Shown here in pieces: positions 1-9,724 of a DNA stretch of 33,171 bases (positions are counted from its first letter, which is position 1; the number at the start of each line of letters is the position of its first letter). The stretch spans positions 194,605,397-194,638,567 of the forward strand of contig JBOZIK010000001.1 in NCBI GenBank assembly GCA_051453625.1, written 5' to 3'. Under the pieces are notes generated by a model. It did no database searches. It worked only from the letters and a program-made list of their open reading frames with translations, and was not told where the DNA came from. A program made the translations under genes and the position numbers. This DNA is from Welwitschia mirabilis (taxonomy: Eukaryota; Gnetophyta; Gnetopsida; Welwitschiales).

Positions 1-319
1 ATCATTTTTTCAGTAGTGGATATGAGCAAGATCCCTTTAGAATTCAACTTTATATCATAACTTGTTAAACCTTCTTTTTTTATTCTCTGCATCCATCATG
101 GCTACTATATCAAAAGGAAAATCCTAGATTTTATTAGATGCCTTCATGTCCATATTGACTACTAAAATAATGACAAACTCTGAGATGATCTTACATAATG
201 ATTAGGATCAAGAGGACTGAAATGAAGGCTTCATGTCTATAATGTACATTTATGGATTTGATTAAAAAAAATTTTAAACAAGTACATATCCATCTTTAGA
301 ATCTAGATGAAGAAGATGT
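1..319. other. AT-rich stretch, no gene recognised
   Basis: No open frame of useful length and no motif I recognise. It directly precedes copia gag-like sequence, so it may be the 5' part of that element (leader or gag N-terminus), but nothing in the bases proves this. Confidence 0.4.
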
Positions 320-1506
320 ATGATAAGCCATTGATTACAAGCTCATAGAGATAATGCAAAAATCAATGGCCACTTTACATAAAAAGTTGATTGATAAAAA
401 TAAATTTAGTTATACCAATTATTGTACTTTGTGTAATACATTTTATATAAAGAATGATCTAGAATTAATTAATCTCATTGCGAGCATAAAAAAATCCATT
501 ATAAAAGGGGAAAAATGAATCAGCTCATAGCTTAGATGACATATATTGAAGCAAAAGTTGTTGAAATAGTTCCAATGAATAAAGTTTGCATTTATTACAT
601 CAACTTGGTTCATTACCATTTGGAGGATTCATATCTTTGTAACTATATTCTATCTCTTCATGGAAGTAAGCAGCTATCTAATATAAACTTTAACAAGCTC
701 AGTAAGGATCTTATTACCATAGAAGCACAAATTAACTTCACAAGCTTCTCATCCTTTGATGCATCATTTCAAGTTTTTCATTCTCGTGGACCTCCTCATC
801 AACATAAGCAGTCTTCTAGCAACTCTTATTTTCCAAAGGCATTACATCATGATAAGGATAAGGCTTTATAGAAACAACCATTTAAGAATCCTAATCAGAC
901 TTAGCTAAACAAGAAAAAATTCTAGCATACTACGATTCTAAAGAAAAACAAATATCAGTGCTCATAATGTGGAAGCCAAGATTATACCATAAACTTCTAT
1001 TGGATACCTTGGCATTAGATTAAATCTATACCTAAGGATAATGCAATTACTAAAAGTCTAAATCCCTTGATAATGAAAATATTAAGTTAAATGAAGTATT
1101 TGACAACTCTGAATTTGTAAATATAAGGAAGTACATACCTCATAATGAGACATGGATTCTTGACATAGGTGCTACTCATCATATGACTTATCACCATGAT
1201 TATTTTGATGACTTCATTAATGTGCCAAGTCAAGTTTATTTGGTAAATAGAACTTTAGTTATAGTGGAAGGCTATGATTTAGTTATCCTTAACATTGCTT
1301 TCTCCATAGAATCTTTATAATGTTCTATATGTGTCTTTTTGAGATTGCATCTTCTATCAATTTTCACTCTGATGCGAGAAGATCACTTAACCTCTATGAT
1401 GAAGCACTCAGTGGAGATCTTTTATTGCAGTCAATAAATGGTTATGAAAGGATACATGGATGAAAAGCTTATTTGTCTTCAAGATTGTATCAAAATGTGA
1501 GAGATT
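320..1506 (+). pseudogene. Ty1/copia gag-protease relic
   Basis: This is the gag and protease part of a copia LTR retrotransposon. Gag packages element RNA and the aspartic protease cleaves the polyprotein. An open gag-like block (536-871) ends in a Ser/His-rich tail. A degenerate zinc knuckle follows near 950-1005, reading C-x2-C with a stop inside it. The protease signature WILDIGATHHMT is at 1153-1188; the family norm is D-S-G-A, so the catalytic neighbourhood is altered (D-I-G-A). Sequence past 1320 is interrupted and stops abruptly at 1507, where a CACTA terminus begins. No integrase or RT follows in this orientation. The protease assignment is firm. The gag start and the left edge of the element are not visible. 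Confidence 0.8.
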
Positions 1507-1770
1507 CACTACAAGTAATATAGGCTTTTAAGGCATTTTTAAAACACCTTAAATGATCTTAAAAAATTTTTTAAACACTTTTAAGGAGTTTTTTTTAATA
1601 AAATTATTTTAAAAGCCTCTTAAGGCATTTCTAATGCATTTGAAAAAAAAATGCCTTAAAAGGCCTTTTGTAGCATTTTTTAAAGAAGCGCCTCAAAACG
1701 CCTTTTGAGGTACTTATTTGCATAAATACATTAAAAGATCTTTTGAGGCATTTATTGGCATCAACTATAA
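1507..1770 (+). mobile_element. CACTA transposon terminal region, copy A
   Basis: It starts with CACTACAAG (1507-1515), the canonical end of plant CACTA (En/Spm, CMC) elements, followed by TATAGGCTTTTAAGGCATT. The next 250 bases are packed with short motifs of the form AAGGC/GCCTT in both orientations, often within GGCATTT or AAATGCC. Such subterminal repeats are where TnpA-type proteins bind in this superfamily. The three bases before the end are ATT. No transposase (Tnp2-like) is seen nearby. The same terminus recurs at 6994 in the same orientation, and an opposite-facing end lies at 14678. Confidence 0.75.
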
Positions 1771-1829
1771 AAAAAATTTATAAATTATGATCACTAGATT
1801 TTGTGATTTAGGATTATTTGACATGAAAA

Positions 1830-2174
1830 GGACACATGTTAAATGTGCCCTTCATCATCCCTTCTCCTAAACATCTTATTAGTTGTAGAATCCTATAACC
1901 TACATCCTTGATCATGTCTGCATACTCAATGAAGATGCATTTATGAGCTCCATGATCTTGTTTAATCATGTTCTACTTTAGAAAATGTACATAAGCAATA
2001 CAAATGAAAGTTTGGAGAAAACTATAGTAAACTCGTCTTCTATTACATTTGATTTCTAGTCCATCTAATGGTTCCTCAAGAGGCCTATTTATTATGTGTA
2101 GAATAGTTTTTACAGCTTCTACTCAAAATACTTTTTATAGCTTAGACTCCAAAATGCTTCAGCATGTTATGAAT
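1830..2174 (-). pseudogene. Copia integrase C-terminal fragment, antisense, copy 1
   Basis: Read on the minus strand this matches the stretch after the copia integrase core. In order it has a tract resembling L-I-N-R-P, a Y-x-x-L-x-x-F block, the motif KCIFIEYADMIKDAGYRI (family pattern K-C-I/V-F-L/I-G-Y...K-G-Y-R-L), then a frameshift into a tract matching the family's N-K-M-F-R-x-R-D. Copy 2 at 7684-7300 shows this more clearly. Stops and frameshifts make it non-functional. It lies inside the composite repeat, so it was captured or nested before the repeat was copied. Confidence 0.65.
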
Positions 2175-2274
2175 NNNNNNNNNNNNNNNNNNNNNNNNNN
2201 NNNNNNNNNNNNNNNNNNNNNNNNNNNNNNNNNNNNNNNNNNNNNNNNNNNNNNNNNNNNNNNNNNNNNNNNNN
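2175..2274. other. Assembly gap (100 N)
   Basis: Exactly 100 N, a placeholder size typical of scaffolding. It cuts the right side of composite repeat copy 1 and may hide the junction with the receptor-kinase fragment. Confidence 0.95.
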
Positions 2275-2750
2275 TGTTCAACTGCCGATTTTTTTTTTTT
2301 TTCAGGTTGTGCTACCCCGAAGTCGACATGGAGCAAGTCACAGCACATGCCTTATCTATACCCTAACTTTTTTTAAGCTATTATTAGCAATGCTAAACAT
2401 GATGGTGTTGTTGGCGTGTCATATTCTTATAAGTCATCATCCTAAACACCCCACTACCAAAGTTAAGCTCACTTGTGTGTTCTATCCTACCACATCCATT
2501 GAAATGTAACCATCATTATCATGTTGGTAGATGCCATTTCGCTTTTGGAAATGCAAGTGTCTAGTCAAATGATTTCTGACCATAAATGAACTACTAAGTG
2601 CTCTTACCAGCGAGGAATCTAGGAAGTAAAACTAAACTGCATTCAGCCAAAGCTACTTTTGATTCCATTGAAGCCAACGGAGCTCATCTTCCAACAACAT
2701 GTTACTGAAAGCCTCTCTCTGTATACAAAAAACAGTTGGAATGCCTGATT
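2275..2750 (+). other. Region upstream of the CrRLK1L fragment
   Basis: A T-run ending TTTTTTCAG (about 2288-2305) looks like a splice acceptor. A 66-codon open frame at 2309-2509 has a hydrophobic stretch (MLNMMVLLACHILI, from about 2393) that could be a decayed signal peptide. Base composition is less AT-rich than the flanks and like the receptor fragment downstream, so this may be its eroded N-terminal part. I cannot align it to the family with any security. Confidence 0.3.
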
Positions 2751-3456
2751 GGCTGGCATTGGGTATGTCTCTATTTCTATCCTGTTCCTCATAATACTTG
2801 TTATCTAAAATCCGCTACTCTCACGGTGACCACCAATAGGTTTGTCCTTTTCCAAGATCTCTCTATGAAAAACGAAGGCAATACCGTATGTGTTTAAACA
2901 GTATCTCATAAACGTGACTGCCAATTCAATGAAATTGTCATAAACGTGATTGCCAATTCAATGACAATGTCATTTGCTCCTGCTGGGAATTGGGAAGTCC
3001 ATCGTCTGTGTAGATGCAATTAAGGTTTTGTCTGATCCAGATTATTTGTTGTCCGATGTTCTACAGACATTGTCCCCTCTTGCTAAATTTCCCCTCTGTC
3101 CGTATCCTCCGGATATAGCTTACGGGTTGAATACTGGGGGCGTTGTGCTCAGCCGCAAAGACGATACGCTGGTCAGAACGTCGGTCCCTGATGAAGATTA
3201 TCTGGCCTCTAGTAATCCAGCTCAGAACGCTTCTGTGCCTGCCAGTATGGGTACATACCCTTCCACCGCCTCCAAAGAGATTGCGCGATGCTGTGTTTAT
3301 GCCGCCACACAGATGATGGCTGATACAAACGTATCCAATGCCAATTTCAATATCACTTGGGTCCTTCCTGCTAATCCCAATTTCAGATATTTCGTTCTTT
3401 TCCACTTCTGTGATATTCTCAGCAAATCTCTCAATACTCTTTATTTCAATGTTTAA
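2751..3456 (+). pseudogene. CrRLK1L receptor kinase ectodomain fragment (malectin-like)
   Basis: This is a fragment of a Catharanthus roseus RLK1-like receptor (FERONIA/THESEUS family), plasma-membrane receptors that sense cell-wall state and RALF peptides through tandem malectin-like domains. Frame 1 (2751-2896) reads GWHWVCLYFYPV then SATLTVTTNRFVLFQDLS, the end of malectin-like subdomain 1. After a stop and a 32-bp tandem duplication comes SFAPAGNW. A frameshift leads into the frame at 2974-3456: VDAIKVLSDPDYLLSD, NTGG, DDTLVRTSVPDEDYL, VYAATQMMAD, NFNITWVLPANPNF, FHFCDILSKSLNTLYFNV, which is the malectin-like linker and subdomain 2 in correct order. No transmembrane or kinase part follows. 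Base use is richer in G+C than the surroundings, suggesting a captured or relatively young gene fragment. Family assignment is strong; function is lost. Confidence 0.85.
2907..2970 (+). repeat. 32-bp tandem duplication inside the receptor fragment
   Basis: Two adjacent 32-base copies (2907-2938 and 2939-2970) begin CATAAACGTGA and CATAAACGTGA with three mismatches between copies. Because 32 is not a multiple of 3, the duplication shifts the frame of the malectin-like coding sequence (the family's L-I-N-V-T tract), and it is one visible cause of inactivation. Confidence 0.9.
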
Positions 3457-4560
3457 ATCATCACTGATCTGCTTCCCACAAATCCCAACACAATTGTGAT
3501 TAAATCTCGGGAAATCGAGTTAATGCCTGCGTTCTTCTTTAAGTAGTGCTCTCTCCGCGAGATATTATCGGTTCTCCTTCATGCCTAGAAGTCGGCCACG
3601 GGATTTCACATCCTGAAAGTGGAATTACATGCCTGCATTGCAAGGGAAGAAAAATAGGGAATTAAAATGCCTAAAGAGAAAGAAATATTAGGAAGAATAC
3701 TGATACACTTCCAATTGGCAAATATTGAAGAAGCGCATCTTTTCAGGTCATCATTTCTTAAATACATTTCATTTTGCTTTCAGTTGTCTATTTAAAGTTA
3801 TCCTTTCGGTGCCTTATATGTCCACGTTCATGATGATTCATATTAAAAATGATAGTCATTATCCATCTTCGGCTAATCATCCGCTCTACCATGGAAGGCA
3901 GGCAAAAATGCACTAATATTATTAACTAATTTAAAACGTATATCCTTAACAATCAGATCTAGATAGTTCTTTGATTTGTGTGGATGACATTTACAACAGG
4001 GGAACACCATAGTAAAAAAGTGATCATTAGAAGAGAAGCGGTATTTTAGAAAAGAAGACATCAAATCAGATCAGATCAGAAAGAGAAGGTGGCAGCAGGA
4101 GAGGCGTACATCAAGATCAGAAAATGAGATCGCAGAAAAGAAATGAGGGACTATCATTAAGCAGCAGGTCGTTCGTGAATCACAGGCAAAAAAATATACT
4201 GCGAAAAACAACAACGAGGCTGCAAATAAAAAACAAATGTAGAGGAGGCAATTTCAGAGAGAGAGAGAACGCAGGAAGCCATTACAAAAAGGGGAATTCA
4301 ATATCCACAACGAGCAGGGTAGACATCCACAAAGAAGAGAGGATTGCAAGAAAAAGACCCTGCAATAAAGAACAAGACAGAGGTTCAGAGGTGAGCTAAA
4401 GAATGTCACAGAAGCAGAGCCATGACGCTGCAAATTGGAGAATCCAAGTGATAGCAGATAGCAACAACGACGCCGGCATTATTACAGAAGAGAACGGCAA
4501 CTCAATCGACATTTCTTATCAATCCTTGCTCTCGGGTTTCACATTCTACATTTGTTAATT
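3457..4560. other. Mixed-composition region, one unassigned 91-codon frame
   Basis: No kinase motif (glycine loop, HRD, DFG) follows the receptor fragment in any frame I read. At 4124-4399 (+) there is a 91-codon Arg/Lys/Asn-rich open frame in purine-rich DNA that includes a short GA run near 4256-4270. It matches no family I know and its composition alone could keep it open. Short TCAGA tandem units lie at 4066-4080. Confidence 0.35.
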
Positions 4561-5124
4561 ATCAAATCCTGTTGAAATATGTTTGCACGATCTCGAAAGA
4601 ATTACCAGTCTACATAATTTTGAAAATCAATGAACATTCGCCAATACTTTTTTTTTAATTTGTAATTTTCCTATAGATATTACAAGGAAGATATAAACAA
4701 ATTTTGACAATAGAGAATTAGATGTTTTAGGCCATTTAAAAAATAATTTAGGACATGAATTCTTTGGTTTACTTAATATTTCCTTATTAAACATAAGGGC
4801 ATTTTGTATCTTTAAATTAAGAAAATATTATTTAAAGAAAATAAAAAAATTCTAGTAAATTTAAAAATGCATCATCTTTAGTCAAGGTCGTATAATTCTA
4901 TTTTTACTAAAGATAGAAAGTCAATTATACAACACGTTAGTGATTAAATGTTCTTTCGTGCTTTATTGTTATTTTTGGCTTGTAATTTTAATTGTGCTAA
5001 AATATTATCACATCAAATTCATACAACAAAATCAAAAATTTATTTGACGTTACAAAAAATAGTCATAACATACTCAATATTGGCAAATTGCAAAATGCTA
5101 TACTAAATTAGTAATACAAAATTC
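4561..5124. other. AT-rich spacer, no gene recognised
   Basis: Low-complexity A/T sequence with no conserved motif. It follows, on the minus strand, the point where hAT transposase similarity fades, so the missing C-terminal dimerisation part of that transposase would be expected here, but I do not see it. Confidence 0.5.
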
Positions 5125-6720
5125 TCATCCATTCCTTTGAAATGAATGTGAAGCCTAAAGGCACTCTAGCCTCCAATAAGCTATGCATAGACAAAAATGT
5201 TAGCAAATCTAGTAGTGCCTCACCTTAACATTTCTTTGCCTTTGTTGTGCCTTAAGAAAAGATATCGAAGAATGCCATGACCATAAATGAACTTAGTAAT
5301 TCTTTCATAATTATCAACCACTTTTTCAGTTTGAAAAATGATTTCAAAAACTAATATAATAAAAGTTAAGTCATAAACTATAACATAGATTAACATAATA
5401 GATATGTAATTATTTACCAAAGGCAGCTTGCTTAAGTCCTCCAATAGCAAATCTAATGAATGTGTAGCACATGGTGTCTAATAAATGTGAAGATATTGTA
5501 ACTCAAGCTCATGACTAGATCTCACACATGCAGATGCATTATCAATAATGATTTGGACAACATTGGATGATTCAACCTCCTCAATTACCTCTTTAATGAT
5601 AGAGGTCATAAAAGCAAAATTTCTTACTTTTATGTGTTACATTAATACTCCATAAAAAAATAGTGTGTTGTCCATTACTAATCAAAAAGTTAACAAATTC
5701 ACACCAACTTGCATCTTTCCATCTGTTTGTCACTATTGTACATCCAATCCTTGACCATGATTTCTTTTTATGCTCAATAGTGGCCTTTACTTCCTATAGA
5801 AAAAAATAAAAAATAATGAAATCAATTCATTATGTAATTCATAGTTTTCCAAACCAGAAATTACTCAATAAGGAAATAAAACATGAATTACAAATACCTC
5901 AATTTGGTCATCCAAAAATTTTCCAGGAAGTTGTTCATAATAATGAGGCTTATGTTCACCCTTCACAGAAGAAACAATTGTTATCATCTCTTTATAATGT
6001 GGGGACCTTGCCACATTAAAAGATATCTAACATTGATAAAAGAAGTTTGCCACTTTTTCCTATGCATAGATAGCCAAATCTTTTCAAAAAGCATCTCATG
6101 CCATCAATAGTTTGTTGGGCTCTAAGAATTATAATAATAAATTAATATTGTAAATTTATAATAAATTAATAGCAAGGAAACACAATGAAAAGAAAAGAAG
6201 AATACAAAATCAACAGTTGATTGCTAACTTTGTTTATCACTCCAAGAAATAGGCACATGAAAAAATGATCCAATATGAGATGAAGTGATAGAAGTTTTGC
6301 CTTTTTGCTCATAAGGACCAATGGTAGTTGATCTTTTCCTCTCCCTCTGTGATTGAGTTGTGTGCCTGATCTCCTTACTTGAATCATAGACAGTGGAAGC
6401 ATGACTAGCAAATGATTTTCCTTGTATTTGTGCCAATTGTGCTTCCTTTCCCTTTTTTTCCTTTGAAATTCCTCCAAGTAAAATTGGGTTGGTAAAGGTG
6501 CTTCATCAAGAACTTGAGGGCATAGAATTACATCTCTTTGAGTAGCCCATGCAAGATGAATCTATTAATGCCACCATGGATCTAACCATCATAAAAAGAA
6601 TAATGTATGATGTGGTCTGTTAAATATATTATGCATTGGTCACATGTTGTATATCTCCATAAGTCATCATTACATCATTTTACAAATGCATCCTCCATAG
6701 CTTCTTATTATTGGCTAAGT
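5125..6720 (-). pseudogene. hAT transposase (BED finger and DUF659-type core), broken
   Basis: A relic of a plant hAT-superfamily transposase, which cuts and pastes DNA using an RNase H-like core. On the minus strand: a degenerate BED zinc finger near 6720-6500 (G-G-I-N-R-F, then ATQRDVILCPQV); a Ser/Thr-rich linker (6436-6224); VANFFYQC*ISFNVARSPHY near 6060-5990, with an internal TAG; EQLPGKFLDDQIE; an intron at 5897-5794; then EVKATIEHKKKSWSRIGCTI and the W-K-D-A...VNFLISNG core. Next come VVQIIIDNAS and TPCATHSLDLLLEDLSKL (family T-P-C-A-A-H-C-L-D-L-x-L-E-D), ERITKFIYGHG, a TTRFA tract and FTFISKEW. Order matches the family exactly. The C-terminal dimerisation region is missing. Frameshifts and stops rule out activity. 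Confidence 0.88.
5794..5897 (-). other. 104-bp intron in the hAT transposase
   Basis: On the minus strand the exon ends CAAATTGAG and the intron begins GTATTTGTAA. It ends TTTTTTCTATAG directly before GAAGTAAAGGCC. Joining the flanks keeps the conserved reading across the DUF659 entry without a shift. Length and AT richness are typical of plant introns. Confidence 0.8.
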
Positions 6721-6993
6721 CTACCTTCTCACACTAGTCATTTGCCCTTTGATTTAGGTGTTTCTATGTTTTTCCCCTTGTGTACCATTAAAGTCTACTT
6801 TATGCCTTTACCAACCTAAAAAGTAAAAAGTGCAATATACATAAAATAATTACTATACAATATACATAAAACAATTTTTATTTAAAAAATAATATTAAAC
6901 CATTATGTTAATTTTAGAAACCAAAATATAAATGATGAACTGTCAAAGATAAGATAAAATAATGCATAACAAATTAATCTTAGACACAACATT
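6721..6993. other. Spacer between hAT relic and CACTA copy B
   Basis: The 70-codon plus-strand frame at 6607-6819 lies largely antisense to the BED-finger region and is a shadow. Beyond it the sequence is AT-rich. No hAT terminal inverted repeat or 8-bp target duplication was identified. Confidence 0.4.
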
Positions 6994-7270
6994 CAATACA
7001 AGAAAAATAGGCTTTTAAGACATTTCTAAAATGCCTTAAAAGGTCTTAAAAAATGCCTTAAAAGTGTTTAAGGCATTTTTTTCACAAAAAGCTTTTAAAA
7101 GCCTCGCCTCAGTAGCCTTTTATGGTGTTTCTACGGCGTTTGAAAAAAAAAATGCCTTAAAACACATTTTGAAGGCATTTTTGGAAAGAGCACCTCAAAG
7201 GCCTTTTAAGGCGTTTATTTACTAAAGGGTTTTTTAAGGCGCTTAAGTAAATAAATGCCTCAAATGGCTC
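6994..7270 (+). mobile_element. CACTA transposon terminal region, copy B
   Basis: It begins CAATACAAGAAAAATAGGC, one base from the CACTACAAG consensus, again preceded by ATT. A dense field of AAGGC/GCCTT motifs follows, including nested inverted pairs such as GGCATTTTT / AAAAATGCC. Same order and orientation as copy A at 1507, so A and B are two left ends, not the two ends of one element. An ATA trinucleotide run closes the motif field near 7276-7291. Confidence 0.72.
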
Positions 7271-7289
7271 AACTATAATAATAATAATA

Positions 7290-7684
7290 ATAAATTATGA
7301 TCAATGGATTTCATGATTTAGGGTTCTTTGGCATAAAAAGTGCACATGTTAAATGTGCCCTTCATCATCCCTTCTCCTAAACATCTTATTAATTGTAGAA
7401 TCCTATAACCCGCATCCTTGATCATGTCTGCATACTCAATGAAGATGCATTTATGAGTTCCATAATCCTGTTTAAGCATGTTCTACATTGGAAAATGTAC
7501 ATATGCAATACAAATGAAAATTTGGAGATAACTGTAACAAACTTGTCTTCTAGTACATTTGATTTCTGATCCATCTAATGGTGCCTCAAGAGGCCTATTT
7601 ATTATGTGTAGAACAATTTTTATAGCTTCTATCCAAAAGCCTTTTGATAGCCTGAACCCTAGAATGCTTCAACATGCTATGAAT
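7290..7684 (-). pseudogene. Copia integrase C-terminal fragment, antisense, copy 2
   Basis: On the minus strand, from about 7650, it reads FWIEAIKIVLHIINRPLEA, then YSYLQIFICIAYVHFP, then KCIFIEYADMIKDAGYRI, then after a one-base shift STINKMFRRRD. These are the successive conserved blocks at the end of the copia integrase (T-x-x-Y-L-I-N-R-x-P; L-R-V-F-G-C-x-A-Y-V-H; K-C-I-F-I-G-Y; N-K-M-F-R-S-R-D). The F-G-C position is F-I-C here. It is a fragment only: catalytic D-D-E residues are absent. Confidence 0.75.
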
Positions 7685-8164
7685 CCTACTAAATATAATT
7701 TCAATCTTGAAATTACATATAAAAGATAAGTAAAACATCTCATTCTTTCTTAAAATTCAAAACTAGACATTTTTACATATATTTTGAATTGAAATGGCAT
7801 TGTTTTGTAAACTATAAATTGCTAATTTGCAATAATAAGAAATATGTATCTAATATACAAAAATCTTAAATGATTTCTTATAAATAATATAAAACCTGGG
7901 CTTTGTAAGTGCTACAAATGTTGGTTGTAGAATGTACTTTTGATTTGTGCTTTTAGAATTTTGACAAAAAATGAATTTATGGCCTAAACCTTGAAGTAAC
8001 TGAAACTTCTTTAAATTAATTTACTAGACTAGAGCTAGGATTTTTTTATATCTTATTTTATTGATGCCTAATTTCTTCTTTGCAAACCTAATATAGATAT
8101 TTGATCTTTCTATCAATAATAAAATGATTGTAATAAAGATGTCTAGAATAGGAACATCTTGTAG

Positions 8165-8300
8165 AAAATTAAAACTAGATTCACCACTGCATACTATTCT
8201 TTAACTAATTTTTTTCACACAATAACACTAGAACTATGTGGGGCCTAGAATTCTTTCAAACTGAAATGCATAAAAAATGTAGAGAAATGGTATACCAAAT
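8165..8300 (+). repeat. Diverged direct repeat, copy 1
   Basis: Shares with 9330-9475 a run of blocks in the same order: ACTAGA..TCACCACTG, then GAACTATGTGGGGCCTAGA, then a Lys-codon-like A-rich tract with ATGCATAAAAAATG and GGTATACCA. The counterparts are GAACTAGGCAGGGTCTAGA, AAATGCACAAG and GGATACCATC. Divergence is high, so the duplication is old. The identity of the sequence is unknown. Confidence 0.5.
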
Positions 8301-9329
8301 ATGATTTGGTTGTGTGTAACATGATGACTTAAATATAATTTCTAGATTCTAAGATTAACACATGTAATCTCGAAGCAGAGAGATTAAAAGACCTGATAAA
8401 GACTATAATTGCTTTTCTAGATAGCCGATACCACTATTTTTGTCATTTTTCAAATGGTGGTAGAAGAGCATTAAATTAGAAATCCCATACATTCTACCAT
8501 GCTATTGGTGTTTTTCATTGTGTGCACCCTAGCAAGTGAAACCGTCAAGTATGCAATTACATTAGAGAACATCTTGAATCATAACTGAATGCATTAGACA
8601 TAAGTTGTATTTGAAGTATTAAGATCCTAAAATATTATGTAAGAGAGAGGTCTATAATGTTACCACTTTAAAAAGAAAAACAAGATGGGCAAAATTTAAT
8701 TTTCATATATGGGTATTTTCACAATGATTTGTAATACAACATCTAATCATGCAAATATTAAATCAATATTTCAAAAGATTTAAAGTAATAACCATCTTTT
8801 TTTAGGTTTATTAAGATATTAGTATAAGCCCAAATATTGTAAACATAGGTGTACTAACAAACTAAGACCATTATTTGAATTTGTAACTACTAGAGTCTAG
8901 AAATTTAATGTACTTGTTTGGGCTTTCAATAAGAACATTCTTGCAGTTGTGAGGATGAACTCTGACAAACTAAGATGCACTCATTAAACAACCAAGCTAA
9001 AGCTAGAGATAATAGGCTAGAGACTAAGTAGAATTGAAAGATCAAGCTTTAATCTAACTGAGCATCTTGGGAATCCAACTACTATGCCACTGTTCTTGCA
9101 CAGGATGCCTTGACTATTCTTAACTTATTAAGAACACAACACAACATTGAATCATAGTAGAATCAATCATGAACAGGAATTAATACATCTATGCTTTCAA
9201 TAATGTTCTGGAACTAGATTGTAAATTGCAAAGTTACAGCACTATGATTTCTTAGTGAATTATGTGAACCTCAAGCCTTAAATTGAAACTATAGCTACTA
9301 TGTATTTACTAATGGTATTGAAATATTTA

Positions 9330-9475
9330 ATGTGAATTGTAATGGGAATTTAGACTAGAAACTATCACTGATTATATTTATTCCTTATATAATAACTTTG
9401 GAACTAGGCAGGGTCTAGACTTCTCAAAAAAATTAAAAATGCACAAGAGTTGCAGAGGAAGAGGATACCATCAAT
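9330..9475 (+). repeat. Diverged direct repeat, copy 2
   Basis: Second copy of the block at 8165-8300. The best-conserved segment is GAACTAGGCAGGGTCTAGA near 9402. No mobile-element termini are evident at either copy. Confidence 0.5.
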
Positions 9476-9724
9476 CAACATGCATCTCCCTTTCTTGCTC
9501 ATCCACCATTATGGCTTTAAATGAGAGAACATGCTTCTTATATAGATTATTTAAATTTTAATTTTAGCAAAAGAAAAAGCTTTGATCTAAAGTTTATGAG
9601 AGATTTGAGAGACTGTTGCTATATTCTAGAGGATCTTGGATGCAAGCAGGATATATATGCCTTTGTTCTGATTTTTGCCCTTTTTGTTGTGATTATGTGT
9701 TCCTAACTTAGATATAGGCAAATT

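Larger units (their letters stand above)
1507..2174. repeat. Composite direct repeat, copy 1 (CACTA end plus copia fragment)
   Basis: This block is clearly homologous to 6994-7684 in the same order and orientation: CACTA terminus, AAGGC motif field, then the antisense copia integrase fragment. The non-motif half is close to identical over long runs, for example TTAAATGTGCCCTTCATCAT in both. Copy 1 runs into an N gap at 2175, so its true right edge is hidden. Confidence 0.85.
6994..7684. repeat. Composite direct repeat, copy 2
   Basis: Direct repeat of 1507-2174, displaced by about 5.5 kb. Similarity starts at the CACTA end and runs at least to 7684, where copy 1 enters an N gap. The motif field is less conserved between copies than the copia-derived half, because short repeats expand and contract. 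Confidence 0.85.
7685..9724. other. AT-rich region without recognised genes
   Basis: About 2 kb with no recognisable coding motif on either strand. It contains a pair of diverged direct repeats (8165-8300 and 9330-9475). The 61-codon plus-strand frame at 9521-9706 has no recognised motif. If the minus-strand exons above 9725 belong to a gene, part of this region may be its 3' flank or further introns. Confidence 0.45.

Noticed and set aside
2049-2366. Open frames running through the 2175-2274 gap on both strands
   Set aside because: They are open only because N codons are not stops.
3061-3405. 114-codon minus-strand frame
   Set aside because: It is antisense to the well-matched CrRLK1L frame and has no motif of its own.
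4124-4399. 91-codon Arg/Lys/Asn-rich plus-strand frame as a gene
   Set aside because: Purine-rich composition explains its openness; no motif, homology or promoter signal seen.
1507-7270. 1507 and 6994 as the two ends of a single CACTA element
   Set aside because: Both ends face the same way; a single element needs inverted ends.
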